DNA of 64,000 bases from Hemileia vastatrix (GCA_030280995.1 JASXTE010000012.1:5961001-6025000), one strand, 5' to 3'. Shown: positions 35,114-48,867, counted from the stretch's first letter. Notes: a model not told the origin generated them from the letters alone. A program made the numbers and translations.

Positions 35114-35559
35114 TTAACGCTCAGCTCTGCAACAAGTTCTCCCAAATTTCAATTTCTTTTTTTTTCTCTTGTTCTTCTTCAAAATCAAAACTCTGCCAGT
35201 TTCCTTTGGTCCCTCCTTCTTTTTTTTCTTTTTCTCCTTGAAACAAATCCCAGCCAGTTTCTTTTGGCCCAACTTTTTCACTTTTTTGTTCTCCTTCTCT
35301 TTCTCCTTTTCCTTTTTTGTTCCTTTTCTTTCTCTTTTTCCCTAATATTTTTATTAGGAAACCCGGGTTTGTCTTCTTACTAAGACCTACCACGGTTTGA
35401 CGGAGACGTCCCGAACTTCCTTTATTTAGTAGTCTTAACAAATAATAATAATAATAATAATAATAATAAAGAAATATTTCTACTCCACGGGTCAATCCAC
35501 CACTTAGACGGGCACCAAACACACCACCAAGATCTAGACAAACCAACTGACCACCACAT

Positions 35560-36840
35560 ATGCCTTCCCCCTCACCTTCAAACCCTCCCTCTGGCCCCCC
35601 ACACGAAAATGTTCCGGACAATCCCAATGAAGCTGACAATGATGAAACTATTTCAGGGTACCAAACTGGAACCCCCGGTTGTGAAGAACGTGAGGAACAA
35701 AAAACGACTGATGTCTCCCTTGCTCACATCAAAGCCAAAAAGAAGGATTGGCCCCATGTCCTACAATCGGATGGTAGAAATTATCAATGTTGGTACCTGG
35801 AATTACAATTAGTTCTTCTCGACCACATATACAATGAAGATTTTTTCACCAGACGCCGTGCAACATCCATCCCCTCTCATGAAACCCTAGCTTGGGCAAT
35901 ACTTATGAATTTGCTCTCAAAGGATCTCCGACGCCAGTGCATCTCAAAAAAACCAAGCAACAGGGCTTTTGCATACCTAAAAGACCTTTTCAGCGCAAAT
36001 TCAAGAGCCTCTCAACTAAAATTATATCAAAAGATCCACTCCTTAAGACTAAGCTCTTTCTCCAACCCTTCAGCACTGGTCACCAAACTACATGAGCTAT
36101 TTGACAACCTCAAGGAAGAAGGCTACACTTTCACCGAAGATTCAATGTTTTTGATGGTTCTCCAATTCACGGTAGACAATAAATCCGGCATTGCCTCAGA
36201 AGTTCATCAAGAGGCTGAACATGCTATGGAATCATTAAATGCCCCACCTTCATCAGAAAAAATTACCAGGATACTAACAAATGCCTGGGACCGTCATCAA
36301 CACTAAGGCAAACTTTAAGAGTCTCCCACCACTCCTATTCCCAGCACGTCGGCAGTAAACATTAACGAGTCCCCAGAACCCAACATTGACATACAAACTG
36401 ACACAATGAATACACTACACTGCTGGAACTGCAATTCTAATGGCCACCATCAAAACAGATGCCCGATTCCAAGACAAACAAGAATTACATCGGCCCCTCC
36501 TACCCTTGCCCCATCCCAATTCAAGGCTCATTACCCAACTGTCAACTATCCAGTTTTGACCCCACCATATGTGCCGCCTCACAGACAAAATTCTACACAA
36601 TCCTCACAAAACCGGGCCTCCATCAATCCACAACACCAACAAGGCCTCATGGACTCCTACAGGCCCGTCTACCCCAAACAATTACAAAACAAGGACAGTC
36701 CCTCCAAATTTCAGCCACTACAAGCAAAGATAATGGAAATTGGCAACCAACATGAAGCCTCAGCCTCCGACTTCCAAAACCTCACAATATCAGAAAATTC
36801 CCCCCACCTGTTTTTGACACAGGGGCGACTCATCACCTGA
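35560..36840 (+). pseudogene. Copia-2 gag, broken
   Basis: It opens MPSPSPSNPPSGPPHENVPD, then the capsid region with WPHVLQSDGRNYQCWYLELQ and the LSKDLRRQCISKK segment, to a TAA at 36304-36306. After it, a second frame (36406-36840) carries the zinc knuckle CWNCNSNGHHQNRCP and a Pro/Gln-rich spacer. The leader 35114-35559 is T/C-rich and holds a (TAA)n microsatellite at about 35440-35467. The gag length is normal for Copia. Only one or two lesions separate it from an open frame, in line with a young insertion. Confidence 0.85.
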
Positions 36841-39800
36841 CAAGTGCAATTAATGAGTTAGTGAACTTTTCTACCCTACCTGAACCTTTACCATTACAAG
36901 TGGCCACTAAAAATGTTCGCAATTTCATTACAGGGAAGGGAAGCCTTTGTTTTTCTGGACTGGGTGGGACAGTTATCAACATTAATAATGTATATTTCTG
37001 TAAGAATTCCTCACGCACACTTATATCTCCAGTGGCACTTATCAGGGGTGGAGCCTCTGTAGAATGGAATTCTGATAACCAAATTTTTGTTCATTTCACA
37101 GATATGCGTGTACTGAAAGCCACATTTACCAATTGTAGATGGCTGTTTCCATTCCCAAAAACACAACCAAAAACAGACTTACGCTCACTAAAACAATCAT
37201 ACCCTGTAAACTCCATTACTCCAAATGAATCTCACACCCTATACATGTCAGAATATTACCATTCAACCATTCCTTTTGAAAGCCCCCAACTAATCCACAC
37301 TCTTGCTACTCACCAATAAAACGATGATCTCTTATATTACTATCACCGACTCTTTGGCCATGCCAGCCTCAGACAAATCTGAAAACTTATTTCCCTGGAT
37401 ATGGCAAAGGGTCTACCAAAATACATACCTACAGGTGAGATCAACTGTGAAGTATGTAAAGTATCAAAAAGTACCAGACTCTCTGACTTACCATCCCAAA
37501 GTAGAGAGCTTGCCAAGCTAGAGCTCCTCACAGATGACCTCATTGGTCCCCTAGAAGAAGCCACGTTTGACAATGGTCTGTGGGCACTAACTATTAAAGA
37601 TTGCACCACGAAATACACAGAATGCCACATATTAAAAATAAAATATGAAGCTACCACCACCATCATCAATACTATCAACAGGCTTGAAACACAAACAAAA
37701 GTGAGTTTCAAAAGTTTCTGTTCTGACAATAGTGGTGAGTTCATTAAAAAAACCCTATCTGCTTTTTTCATATCAAAAGGCATTATCCATAAACTCTCCC
37801 TACCCTATAATCACAAGCGAAACGGCAAAATAGAATGACAAAATAGATCAGTATTAGACATGGGCAGAACAGTACTCCTTGATAGTGGCCTAACAAATTT
37901 TTCTGGGGTTTTGCTTACAAATGGGCAGCTTACGTGCAAAATCGACTGCCAAATTCTATATGCTCTGAACAAACACCTTTTGAGGCCATGTTTGGTCACT
38001 CTCCAATAGACAACATTATAAGACCTTTTGGTTCTACGGCATACATCCATGTCCCGAAAGAAACACGACTCAAACTTGATCAAAAGGCCAAAAAATGTAT
38101 CTTGGTAGGTTTCCCACAGGCCTCAAAGGGTTGGCTTTTCTGGGACCTTGAGAAAAAAAACTAATAGCTTCAGCATGGGCAGCTTTTGACCCAACACCCA
38201 CACCTCCCTTGGTCAAAATGTTGATAAACAACTTACTAAACCCAATAGAATCCAACATAATAGACCCAATCAACATTAACGACCTAGGCAACTTTGAATC
38301 TGAATGCCTTATAGACAATCAAGAGGAACTACTTGATTCCATTGAGAGAGCATCGTGTTTTCTTTCCTCAACAGCGCCCAAGTCCTTCAAAGAAGCCATG
38401 AGACTACCAAACAGCAAACAGTGGCATTAAGCCTGCACTGAGGAAATGAAAAACATGCAGAAGATGGGAGTTTGGGAAAGAACAAAGCCACCTCTCTTGG
38501 CCAAATTCATGGATGCCAGATGGGTTTTCACAGAAAAACGTGATTCTGATGGAAATCTTGTGAAACTGAAGGCCAGGTATGTAGCCAAGGGCTTCAAAAA
38601 ATTCACGGAATAGAATATCATGAAACTTTTGCGCACACTGCAACTTTCACATCCCAGAAGATAATCCTAACACTTGCTGCACACTACAACTGGCCGGTCC
38701 ATTCTTTTGACGTAACAGAAGCTTACTTACACAGTCCAATCAATGAAGAGATCTATATCAAGGACCCTCCAGGTTTTGAAATAAATGATGGCAAAGCACT
38801 CCTACTAAAAAAAGCATTGTACGGAACATGTCAAGCCGCACAATGTTGGTGGAAACACCTCTCATCAAAGTTAATGAAACTAGGATATCAAGTGTCCCAG
38901 TATGATGCCAGTGTCTATTACCTAAGGCAAGATGGACAAAATACACTGATTTGGGTCCACATAGATGATGGTATTGTCGCAGCAAACAGCCTTGAAGAAC
39001 TACAGAACCTGCAAAATTGCCTGGCAGATGAACTTACAATCAAGTGGAATCCTTCCCTTGACTCCATCATAGGTTTATCAATCAAGCGCATTGATAAAGG
39101 TTTCATCCTTAGCCAACTCACCCTCATAAATAAAATACTAGACAAATTCAGCCATATGTGTGAAACAAAATTGACCCCTTTACCACCATCATTGAACCTG
39201 AAAGTTGCACCCAAAGGATCAACACCTGTGAACGCAACAAACTATTTTTCAGCCATTGGATTGCTCAGCTATGTGGCCAGCGGCACCAGACCAGACATTT
39301 CTTTCAGTGTGAATTTCTTAGCCCGTTTTTCCAAGTGTCCCACAAATGAACACTGGTCCTCCCAGAAATACCTCCTAGCATACATACGCAACACAAAAGA
39401 ACTAACCCTAAACTTATTCCCATCAAACAAAAACATATCAACCATCAATCTCAAGTTTTTCAGCGACTCAGATTGGGGCGGGGAACATTCAAGATCGACC
39501 GGGGGCCACATTGCGCTACTCAACAACTGTCCCATCAGCTGGTCATCCAGATGTCTCTCTTGCGTAGCTACCGCCACCTGCCATGCAGAACTAATGGCCC
39601 TATCTACAGCAACTAAATCTGGCATGTGGATTAAAAACCTGCTCAAAGACATCATTAACTTCCAAGGAACCCTAAATCTTTTTTGTGACAATGAAGCATC
39701 AACAAAAATGGCAAGCAATGAAGGATCAAACAAAAGAACAAGACACATGGAACGGGATTTTTACTATGTAAATGAACAACTCTACAAAAAGAAAGCCACA

Positions 39801-39902
39801 CTAACATGGGTACCTTCAGGAAAACAACTGGCAGACGTAATGAAAAAACCTCTCAACACTTCAACTCACAAAGTCACTCTAGAACAACTACACCTCCTTT
39901 AA
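36800..39902 (+). pseudogene. Copia-2 pol: protease, integrase, RT, RNase H, broken
   Basis: The protease site DTGATHH is at about 36817 and lies in a different frame from the knuckle. GAG-pre-integrase follows (YHRLFGHASLRQI, CEVCKVSKSTR). The integrase core has DDLIGPL, SDNSGEFI and the NHKRNGKIE region, with a stop at 37838. RT has DARWVFTEKRDSDG, KARYVAKGF, a frame change near 38600, then a long open frame 38760-39902 with ALYGTCQAAQCWWKHL, the catalytic HIDDGIV (usual YVDD), TRPDISFSVNFLARF, and RNase H ending RTRHMERDFYYVNE...LADVMKKPL. The 3' half is open, while the integrase half has most of the stops. Confidence 0.9.
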
Positions 39903-40137
39903 TTTTTTTTCTCTTCTTCTCTTCTTCTTCTCTTCTTCTTCTCTTTTTTTTCTCTCAATACCAAACATATAAGCAGATTTTATATTTAGATAAAAAAAAA
40001 AATAATAAATAATAAAAAATAAATAAATAATAAAAACAATAAGAAACACATCATTGCATTACCATTAACTTCTTCTTCTCTATCTGTTATCACTCTCTCA
40101 TAAGTCAATAATCTATAGCGTCTTGCCGAGGGGTGGG

Positions 40138-40252
40138 TGTTATGTACTCTACTGGGCCGCATACTCATGTATATAACTTAAGACCATTCCCTAAAAGTAA
40201 TTCATTCTATTCTCTTACCAAAACCTCCATATTCCCTTTGCCCAAGACAACA
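40138..40252 (+). repeat. 3' LTR of Copia-2
   Basis: Same start as the 5' LTR and ends AAGACAACA. It is preceded by AGGGGTGGG, a likely polypurine tract (40129-40137). Confidence 0.9.
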
Positions 40253-40703
40253 CATTCAAGCAAGCCTCAAAAAAGGCACCAAGTCATTTCAATTATAATT
40301 ACATACCCCATTAGCTGGTATACTTCAACAGCATGATTTTCCCTACACATGCCATCTGTTGGGTACATCCAAGCCCCTCAAGCACTTCTACCCCTTAACT
40401 TGATTGGTCAGAATTAGGTACACACATGCCCATACCTTAAAATTTTTCTTCACCTAATCTTTAAGGGTAAATTCATACATGTGCAGTACCTTATGCATAA
40501 AGTTTTATGCCCCCCCAAACATCATACTCCAACCGTTACTTCCTCCCACCCTTGATTACTCTGGCTCTTATTTTTTTCCTCAAAACACTAACATGACTCC
40601 TTCACTTCCTCAACAGCTTCAAACAACTACTGATGCTCTAGCCCTTGATCTTTTGGTTGAGTCTGATCCAGATTCTGATGCTGAGTTTGATTTTTTTATA
40701 TGA

Positions 40704-41803
40704 GTCACCTGTTAGAGAACCGCTGTGGTCTTACAACATTGGCAGAGGCCTTTGTTGGTCTGTTTCGCGCTGTTTTTTTATGTCTTAATTAACATTGGTT
40801 GAAGAATTAGGTGTATTTTGGTTTATATTCAGTGAATATTGGGACTATGGGTATGTGGGTACTACCATTGCATAGCCCCGGTTTTTCTCTATATTTGATG
40901 TCTTGTTGATATTTTTCATATTCCAAGTTTTAAGGGGTCATTTACTCAATTTTCATTTCTAAAAGATAGCTGTTTAATTTTGTTTTTTGTGTTTCACGGG
41001 CTAACCTTAAGTCTTAGGGTTAAGTGCTTAGTACCATTAATTAGAGCTAATTTGGCTTTATATTTTAATGTCTCAATGTTGTCATAGCTTAATTTTGTGT
41101 TTTAAGGGTTTTAGTAGTCATGGTGGATTTTTCTAAGTATTTTGGGCTTTATTGGAGGTTTTTAGTGGTTTTCTGGCTTCAGGGAGGTCTGGCCACCTCT
41201 AGGGGGGCCACCCGGCATCAGCTGGCCTGTCCGCCTTGGTTATAGAAGGCTGGGGAGCGTTTCTAGAGTGTTTTTATTCAATTTAACTGTCAAAAGCACC
41301 AAATTAGTTGCTTTGCATGGATTTTTTAGGTGGTGGTCTGTGTGTACATACTGAATAAGACAGTTTGGGGCAACTTTAATTATCATACAACCATCTGGTA
41401 ATTATATCATTGTTTCTCACTCAGTTTTCATTTTTTTTTGGCCACAATTGGTTGTGTTTGTTGCAAATTTAGTTCTTCATTTAACTCAACTTTGGCAACT
41501 GGTTTCTCTGGTGTAGCTTTGCAACCTGCATCAAGTATTATTTCTGTTTTCTGTGCAACAAGTGCACAGTGTTTTGTTTTTCTGGTGTAGATCTTTCTGC
41601 ATTTCAGGTTCTCTTTGGTCTGTGGCCAATCTAGGCTACTTTCTTGACTATTAAAGCAGTCAAGAAGTGTGTTGGAAGGGGTATTGTAACAGTCTCTAAT
41701 TTTCTGTAGAAAATAAATCTCACCTGGTATTTCTCAAAGGGACAGGGGTTTTTCTCACCAGTTTTACTCCAAGTCCCTTGGTCAAGGCCTATAGGTAGTA
41801 CTA
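40704..41803. other. 1.1-kb sequence interrupting the transposase
   Basis: It separates two adjacent parts of the transposase. It has no ORF, is T-rich on the plus strand, begins TGTTAGAGAACCGC near 40709 and ends near TAGTACTACA (41800). It could be a solo LTR (TG...CA) or a very long intron. I could not find a clean target duplication, so I leave it unassigned. Confidence 0.45.
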
Positions 41804-42125
41804 CAGGATTGTCTATACTGCTACCTTACTTCCCAAACCCCATATATACACTTCAAAAACTTTCTGAAATACCTGATCCCAGTTTTCAGAAAATTTTCCA
41901 AACTACTTATCATGCTTTTAAATACCTACATGATTTGATTCATGATCATTCTATTTACCATAACAATTTTCATTGCCCACAGAAGGACCCTGAAATACAA
42001 ATCTCTATGGCACTTTGCCAATTTGGCTCAAATAGGAGCAGTGCTGCTATAACTTGTCTCAAGAACCTCTTCAGTATAAGTCATGGAAAAGTATTTTTAT
42101 ACACCAAGAGAACCATCAAAGCCAT

Positions 42126-42363
42126 CACCACACAATATGGGGGGCAGACTTGCTAGCAGGTCCACAACCTTGGACCCAAACTCACCACAGATTGAACACA
42201 CATTGAGATATTGATTAAAGAACCATACAATCAGGGATGAACACCACTTAGAAGAACAGTTTTAGGTGGGTCTTCAAGTATAGTTCAGTATGGGTTCAGT
42301 ATAAGTTCATCTGAGTTCAGGTTGAGGACTTGCTAGCAAGTCCACCCCCTATATTGCATAGTG
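42126..42363. mobile_element. CACTA-like MITE, copy 2 (238 bp), TSD CAT
   Basis: Starts CACCACACAATATGGGG and ends TATATTGCATAGTG, with CAT on both sides (42123-42125 and 42364-42366). It matches copy 1 at 12252-12500. It splits the transposase between ...IKAI and the codons equivalent to NSLES in the related element, so the site before insertion can be read from protein alignment. Confidence 0.87.
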
Positions 42364-43075
42364 CATTGGCTAACTTCAATCACAATTCCTCACATGGCCC
42401 ACTAAGGAGGTTAGACTGGAAAACTCACAGGTCATGCAAAATGAAGGATCCCCTGGATGTATTGGTTTTGTTGATAGCACAACCATCCCTTTGAGCCAAA
42501 AGCCTGCAGAGGATGGAAATAATTATTTTGATTGGAAAAAGAGGTCAGTGATTATCTATATCTTACATATTCTTACATCTAATAATTATCCACTCTTACT
42601 TTTTCTATTTTCAGCTATTCTGTTGCTCTCCAATTGGTTTGTGATATAAAAAAGAAGTTTATTGCATTCCATGCTGGCTTTCCTGGTGCACACCATGACT
42701 CTCCAGTTTTTCAAAATTTGATGATTTATAAAAACCCAGAGAATTACTTTGATGAACATAAAAATCTTCTTTCCAACTCTGCTTACACCAGTGATACATA
42801 TGTGAACCCAGCATTTTATGGGGCTGGTGATGAAAATAGTGAAAAATAACAATTCAACACTCATCTTTCCAAGTCTTGAGTAAAGATTGAACATGCAACT
42901 AGAATTTTGAAAGGTCAATTTTATTCACTAAGGGAAATGAGGACTCCTCTTTTTAACCAGAAATAAATGAAGGTTATGGTCAATTGGATCATTTCATGCT
43001 TGATAATACATAAACTCCTTGCACACTTAAAGGATGAATGGAATGATCATTATGAAGACAAAACTCACAACCCCC

Positions 43076-44540
43076 CCCCACCCCCCAACTATTGAATCAT
43101 CCTCCAGTTCTTCATCCTAACCTGGTGGAATGTGTGCTAAAGTTCTCCATATCACTCTTTCTCACTTTGAAAACACAGATTAATTATCTACTAGTACTAA
43201 AGTTTTTTCTTTATTTCTTCTTTGATATCATTAGGGTTTTTTTTGGATTATGCACTTATAGTGATTAGAGTTGTTTATTCCTTTGTTACATTTCAACATG
43301 TAAGTCTGCTTAACATTCAAGTAAATACATGTTTCATGAATTTTTAATCTTCAAAGGGAGATATTTTGTCTTTTTATCATGTATATACATTTAAAAAAAT
43401 TTCAAACCAAATCAGAAAAAAAAAATGGCAATACCCTCCTCTACAATTTACTCTGGGAGGGGGTCAGGATTGCCAAATTTTCATTTTTATTTCATAAATG
43501 AATAAATAAATCATTCAAAATAGATAATCAACCAAGTAAAAGTAATGGTATTCAGAATACTATCAGCCAATGAGTTCAGATGTGACCAGAGCCAAAGAAT
43601 ACATTGAAATGGAATTGTATTTTGAACTCATTCAAAAAAATAATTGTTTGAATGATTACCATTTACACAGCAGCAAGGCCAATGGACCATTATTAAATTT
43701 AATTATTATCTTTAATGAATGATTTTTTTACAAATTTTAGAAATGAAAATGAGAATTTAGCAAATACTTTAGTTTCCATACAGCTTTACTTTTCACCAAA
43801 CCTTCTTGCCTAACTTTAATTACCCTCTTTATTGAAATATGGTTTATCTAGAAAGAGCAACCAAAATGAGTAAACTTTTCACAAGATGCTAACCCAGGAG
43901 GAGCTTTAGTTGTTTGATGGTTATCTTGAAAAATTATGTCAAATAAATGAATCAGCATTCACCACAGGAAATCTAGGGATGAATTGCTAGCAATCCTCTC
44001 TCTTGAAATTTAGAGTGTCCCTTAATTATGCCAGGTTTATGAATACTTTATAAACATAAGTAAATTAGAGTTAGATTTACATTTATTCTCAGATTGATTA
44101 TAGACAGAATATCAACTGATTCCAAATTATGCACAAGTTGATCCTCCAGAACTTGATTTTGGTCCTCTGTTGAGCACAAATTGAGCACAAATTGATCTAA
44201 CCTAAGCTTATGCATATATAATAATTCAGGATACTTGCTCTATTAAATTTGATAATAAAATAAAATATTGATGAATTTATATAAAAAATAATTATTATGT
44301 AAGATATTAAATTATAAATTTAGGCATCATAGGAGGGCACTTAATAGAACTTAATTATACTATGTGACACCTTCATACTGTATCACACTGTTTGAAACAT
44401 TTAAAACAAATTGTGTCATTATGGGCAATGAAATTGCTTGGACAGACACTTTCAAAATTAATACTGACCATAATACACAAGTATGAAACCTTGGCATCTA
44501 TCCAATAAAAGATTTTCCTTCTGATAAATGGATTTTTCTC
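43076..44540. other. Non-coding interior of giant element
   Basis: Starts with a C-rich tract (43071-43086). An inverted pair GGCAATACCCTCC / GGGAGGGGGTCAGGATTGCC lies at 43428-43485. The same GGGAGGGYATTGCC motif occurs twice in the element at 48868. The rest is AT-rich with no gene. Confidence 0.5.
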
Positions 44541-47500
44541 AGTTACTCCCTGCTAAAAAGTGTCCTTGTGAGGTTTGTCTGACCTTCAGGGGGGTAATTT
44601 GGCCACATCAAACTACTTCTATTTCCATGATTGACCAAAACATCATCCTCATTTCCATCAAAAGAGTTGATCTCATCTGACTGTGGCTGATCAAAGGGGT
44701 CCACCACAAGTTTAGCCAAAATTTTGGTGAACACTTTTTTGATGGATAGTGACTAACTGGTGCTTTCCAAAATTGTCCACCTGAAGTTAGGCTAAACTTC
44801 AGGAGGATAAATTTATTATGAATACCAAATTAACTGAAGAATACTTTTGCCCTAGCTACTCTGCATCATAAAAGTGTCCAACTGAGGTTTCGCCATAATT
44901 CAGGTAGACACTTTTGGAAAGGCACAATATGATGGGTTTAATATCTATATATGGCAATAAGTATCAGTTTTTTATCAACATGGAACTAGAATTAATTTAA
45001 TATGGCCAAAGTGTCCACCTGAAGTTTGGCCAAAATACAGGTGGAAATTTTTATGAGGGTTACTTGATGAAATGAAGAAGACTTGCAATTACTTTCCATC
45101 ATAAAATTTTCAAACTTAAGTTTATCAAAAATTGTGGTGACACTTTTGCCAGATCCAGTCATATGGGATCAACTCTCTATATGGCAATGAGAATCAATTT
45201 TTAGTCAATCATGGCATTAGAAGTAATTTGATATGGACAAACTTTCCACCTGATTTTTGGCCAAAAATAAGTTGGAAATGTTTATTAGGAATACTAGATT
45301 AACTAAAGAAGACTTGAACCCTTCTACTGTCCATCATAAAAGTGTCCACCAGAAGAATTCTCAAACTTGTGGTTGACACCTTTGGCCTGGTCCAGCCATA
45401 TGGGATCAATTCTGCATATGGAAATGAGGATTTAATTTGGTCAATCATGGTACTAGAAGTAATTTGATATAGACAAAGTGTCCAACTAAATATTGGAAAA
45501 AAATCAGTTGAAAACTTCATTTAGTTTTTCAAAAAATCAAATTAAGTACAATTTTATTCCTGATGATGCCCATTTTATCCAACACCTCTTCTGAGACTTG
45601 AAAGTAGGCATTTAGCTTGAATTTTAAATTTCATATAAAATCCCCTTTATTCAACCTATTTCTTTTTATCCCTTTTTTTTTCTTTTAGATATCAATTAAT
45701 TTTATGTAAAACAAATCATTTTCATAATTTTATACCTGTATTTAATAAAATTATTAAAGGTTTAACATCACCCTGTAAGCATTTGGCACATGTTTTTTTG
45801 TTATACTAATAAAAATAATAATATACTGGTGACAAAAAATTGATTAAATGGTAAAATATTAATAAAACAGAAAGATCAAATACCAGTGGATATGTTTTAA
45901 AAAAATACCAGTTGCACTGAAGAAGAGCTGCACCCTAGATACTCACCATCAAAAAAGTGTCCAGCACAAGTTTGGCGGAACTTGTGCTGGACACTTTTGG
46001 TCAGGTGCAGTCATATGAGATCAATTCTTGCTATGGCAATGAAAAAAATTATTTGATAAAAAACTTCACTAGAAGTAGTTTAACATAGCCAAATTTTCTA
46101 CCTAGAGTTCATCCAAACCACAGGTGCACAATTTTTAATCTTTAAAAAAATTCAATTTAGTACAATTTATCCCTGATGGCTCTCATTTGCTTCAACACCT
46201 CTACTGGCCTTTGATAGTAGGAATATTACTTGGATTTCTTTTTTCATATTTGATCCCTTTAACTTAATTTTTTATTCCTAATATTGCTTTTGGATATCAA
46301 TTAATAATTTTTAAAATAAAATATTTCCATATTTTTATACATTTATTTAATAATATTATAAATGGCATAACATCACCTGGTATGCATTTCGCACATGAGT
46401 TTTTTCTATACTTATAAAATTAATAATATAATGGCGACCAAAAATTAATCAAATGATATTTATGAGTGAGGAACAAAGATAAAATACCAGTAGACATGTT
46501 TGTAAGAAATACTAGATGAACTGAAGAAAAATTCTACCCTAGCTACTCTCCATCATAAAATTGTCCAGCATAAGTTCGGCCGAACTTGTGCTGGATACTT
46601 ATGGTCAGGTGCAGTCAGATGGGAGAAATTCTCTCTATGGAAATGAAGATAAATTTTTGATAAAAAATTAAACTAGAAGTAGTTTGATATGGGAAAATTT
46701 TCATGCTGAAGTTTTGGTGAAGCTCAAGTGGATTTTTTTTTATTTTTACAAAAAAGAAAATTTAGTGCAAGTTTAGCCCTGATTGTGCTAATTTGATTCA
46801 ACATCTCTTTTTTCTGTTTATGGCAGGAATTTAACTTGGAATTTGATTTTCATCTTTGATTTCTTTTATTTTACTTTATTCCTCTCATATTGCTTTTGGA
46901 TAGAAGTTTATTTTTTGTAAAATAAATCATTTTCATATTTTTTTACCTTTATTTAATAATATTATAAAAGGTGTAACATCACCCAGTATTCATTTGGCAC
47001 ACAAGTTTTTGCTATACTGATAATATTAATAATATAATGGTGACAAAACATTAATCAATTGATAAATATGAGTGAGGCACAAAGATTTAATAACATTGGA
47101 CATGTTTATAAGAAATTCCAGATGATTTAAAATGACTTGCACCCTGGCTACTCTCCATGATAAAAGTGTCCAGCACCAGTTTGGCCAAACTTGTGCTGGA
47201 CACTTTTGGTTGCATGCCCTCAGATGCAATCAATTCTTTTTATGGAAATGAGACTGAATGATCACTCCATCATTGAAATGAAAGTAGTTTTATATGGATA
47301 AATTGTCCCCCAGAAGTTTGTCCAAACCTAAGGTAGACAATTTTTTACTTTGGTAAAAAGTAAATTTGATCCATGTTAATCTATGATGGTGCCCATTTTT
47401 TCTGAAGCCTCTACTGGCTCATGATAGCAGAAATTATACTTAATATTTTTATTTCATGTGTGATCTCTTTAATTTTAATTTTACCCTTTTATTTATCCTT

Positions 47501-48867
47501 TAGCTTTTAAATATCAATTTTATTTTGGTAAAACTGATAACCTACACATTTTTTTACATTTATTATATAATATTATTAAAGTTGTAAAATCACACAGTGT
47601 ACATTCAGTACACATGTTTTTTCTATACTAAAAACATTAATAATATAATGGTGACTAAAAAATAATCAAATAATAAATATGGATGACACAGAAAGATCAA
47701 ATACCCATAGACATTTTTAAAATGAATATAAGATTAACTGAAGAAGACTTGCACCCTAGCTACTCTCCATCATAAAAGTGTCCAGCACAAGTTCAGCTGA
47801 GCTTGTGCTGGACACATTTGGTTGCATGCAGTCAGATGAGATAAATTTACTCAATGGAAGTTTAAATGAATTTTTGCTCAATCATTGCACAAGAAGTAGT
47901 TTTATACTGCTATACTATCCTCCTGATTTTTTTTGAAAACCTCAGGTGGACACTTTTATTAATTTAAAAAAAATGAAAATATATTCCAAATCTAGAACTG
48001 GTGGTGCAATTTTGGTCTGAAAACTCAAATTTTCTTTGATGGCAGAAATTTTATTTGAATGTTTAATTTCATATTTAACCACTTTTATTTTACTTTTTTA
48101 TTCCTCTTTTTGCTTTCAAATATCAATTTATTTATTGTAAAACTAATACTTTTCATATTTTTTTTACTTTTATTTAATAAGATTATTAAAGATGTAGCAT
48201 CTACCAGTATGCATTTGGCTTATAATTTTTTTCAATACTAATAACATTGATAGTATAATGGTGAAAAACAATGAATCAAATGATAAATATGAATGACACT
48301 GAAAGATCATATACAAGTGGATTTGTTTATAAGGAATACCTGATGAACTGAAGAAGACCTGCACCCTCAATACTCACCATCATAAAAGTGTCCAGCATAA
48401 GTTTGGCCAAACTTGTGCTGGACACTTTTGGTTGCATGCAGTCAGATGGGATAAATTTACTCTATGGAAATGAAAATGAAATTTTGCTCAATCATTGCAC
48501 AATAAGTAGTTTGATATTGCCAAAATGCCCTCCTGATGATTTTTCAAAACTCATCAGGACACTTTCTTTGGTTTAACAAAAAAGAAAATATAGTCCAAGT
48601 TTAGCCCTGGTGGTGCACATTTGATCTAACACCTCTACTTGTTACTGATAGTGGGAATTTTCCTTAGATTTTTTTTTCTTATTTTATCCCTTTTCTTTTA
48701 CTTTTTTATTGCTCATATTGCTTTGGATATCAATTTTTAATTTTTAAAATAAATAATTTTCATACTCTTATACCTTTATTTAATAATATATGATTAAAGG
48801 TGGAACACCACCTGGTATGCATTTTTCACACAAGTTATTACTATAGTAATAACTTTAATAATATAAT

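Larger units (their letters stand above)
34987..40252 (+). mobile_element. Copia-2, full-length Ty1/copia retrotransposon, TSD CATTC
   Basis: Identical-length 115-bp LTRs (34987-35101 and 40138-40252) differ at only a few bases, so the insertion is young. CATTC flanks it (34982-34986 and 40253-40257). It lies 33 bp inside the left end of the giant Harbinger, between the terminus and the transposase gene. The order gag, zinc knuckle, protease, integrase, RT, RNase H is complete but broken by several stops. Confidence 0.93.
40593..43075 (+). pseudogene. PIF/Harbinger-type DDE transposase of the giant element, broken
   Basis: Pieces: 40593-40703 (MTPSLPQQLQTTTDALALDL...DSDAEFDFF, the acidic N-terminus shared with the transposase at 49176); 41804-42122 (YTLQKLSEIPDPSFQKIF...MALCQFGSN...YTKRTIKAI); and 42364-43075. 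The last piece has FVDSTTIPLSQKP (first catalytic Asp), a 71-nt GT-AG intron at 42544-42614, then YSVALQLVCDIKKKFIAF and PGAHHDSPVF (second Asp), and a decayed tail with stops at 42847 and after. The fold is the DDE_Tnp_4 family, which cuts and pastes elements with 3-bp duplications. It is interrupted by a 1.1-kb sequence and by the MITE at 42126. It cannot make an enzyme now. Confidence 0.85.

Noticed and set aside
42543..42614. Frameshift in the giant-element transposase
   Set aside because: GT...TTTTCAG borders and an in-phase join (WKK-SYSV) show a normal 71-nt intron.
34954..43100. A normal-sized Harbinger ending soon after the transposase
   Set aside because: No AGGGG-type inverted end is found between 43.1 and 61.9 kb apart from those of the nested family A element, while the end at 62008 matches the left end and the split LTR closes exactly there.
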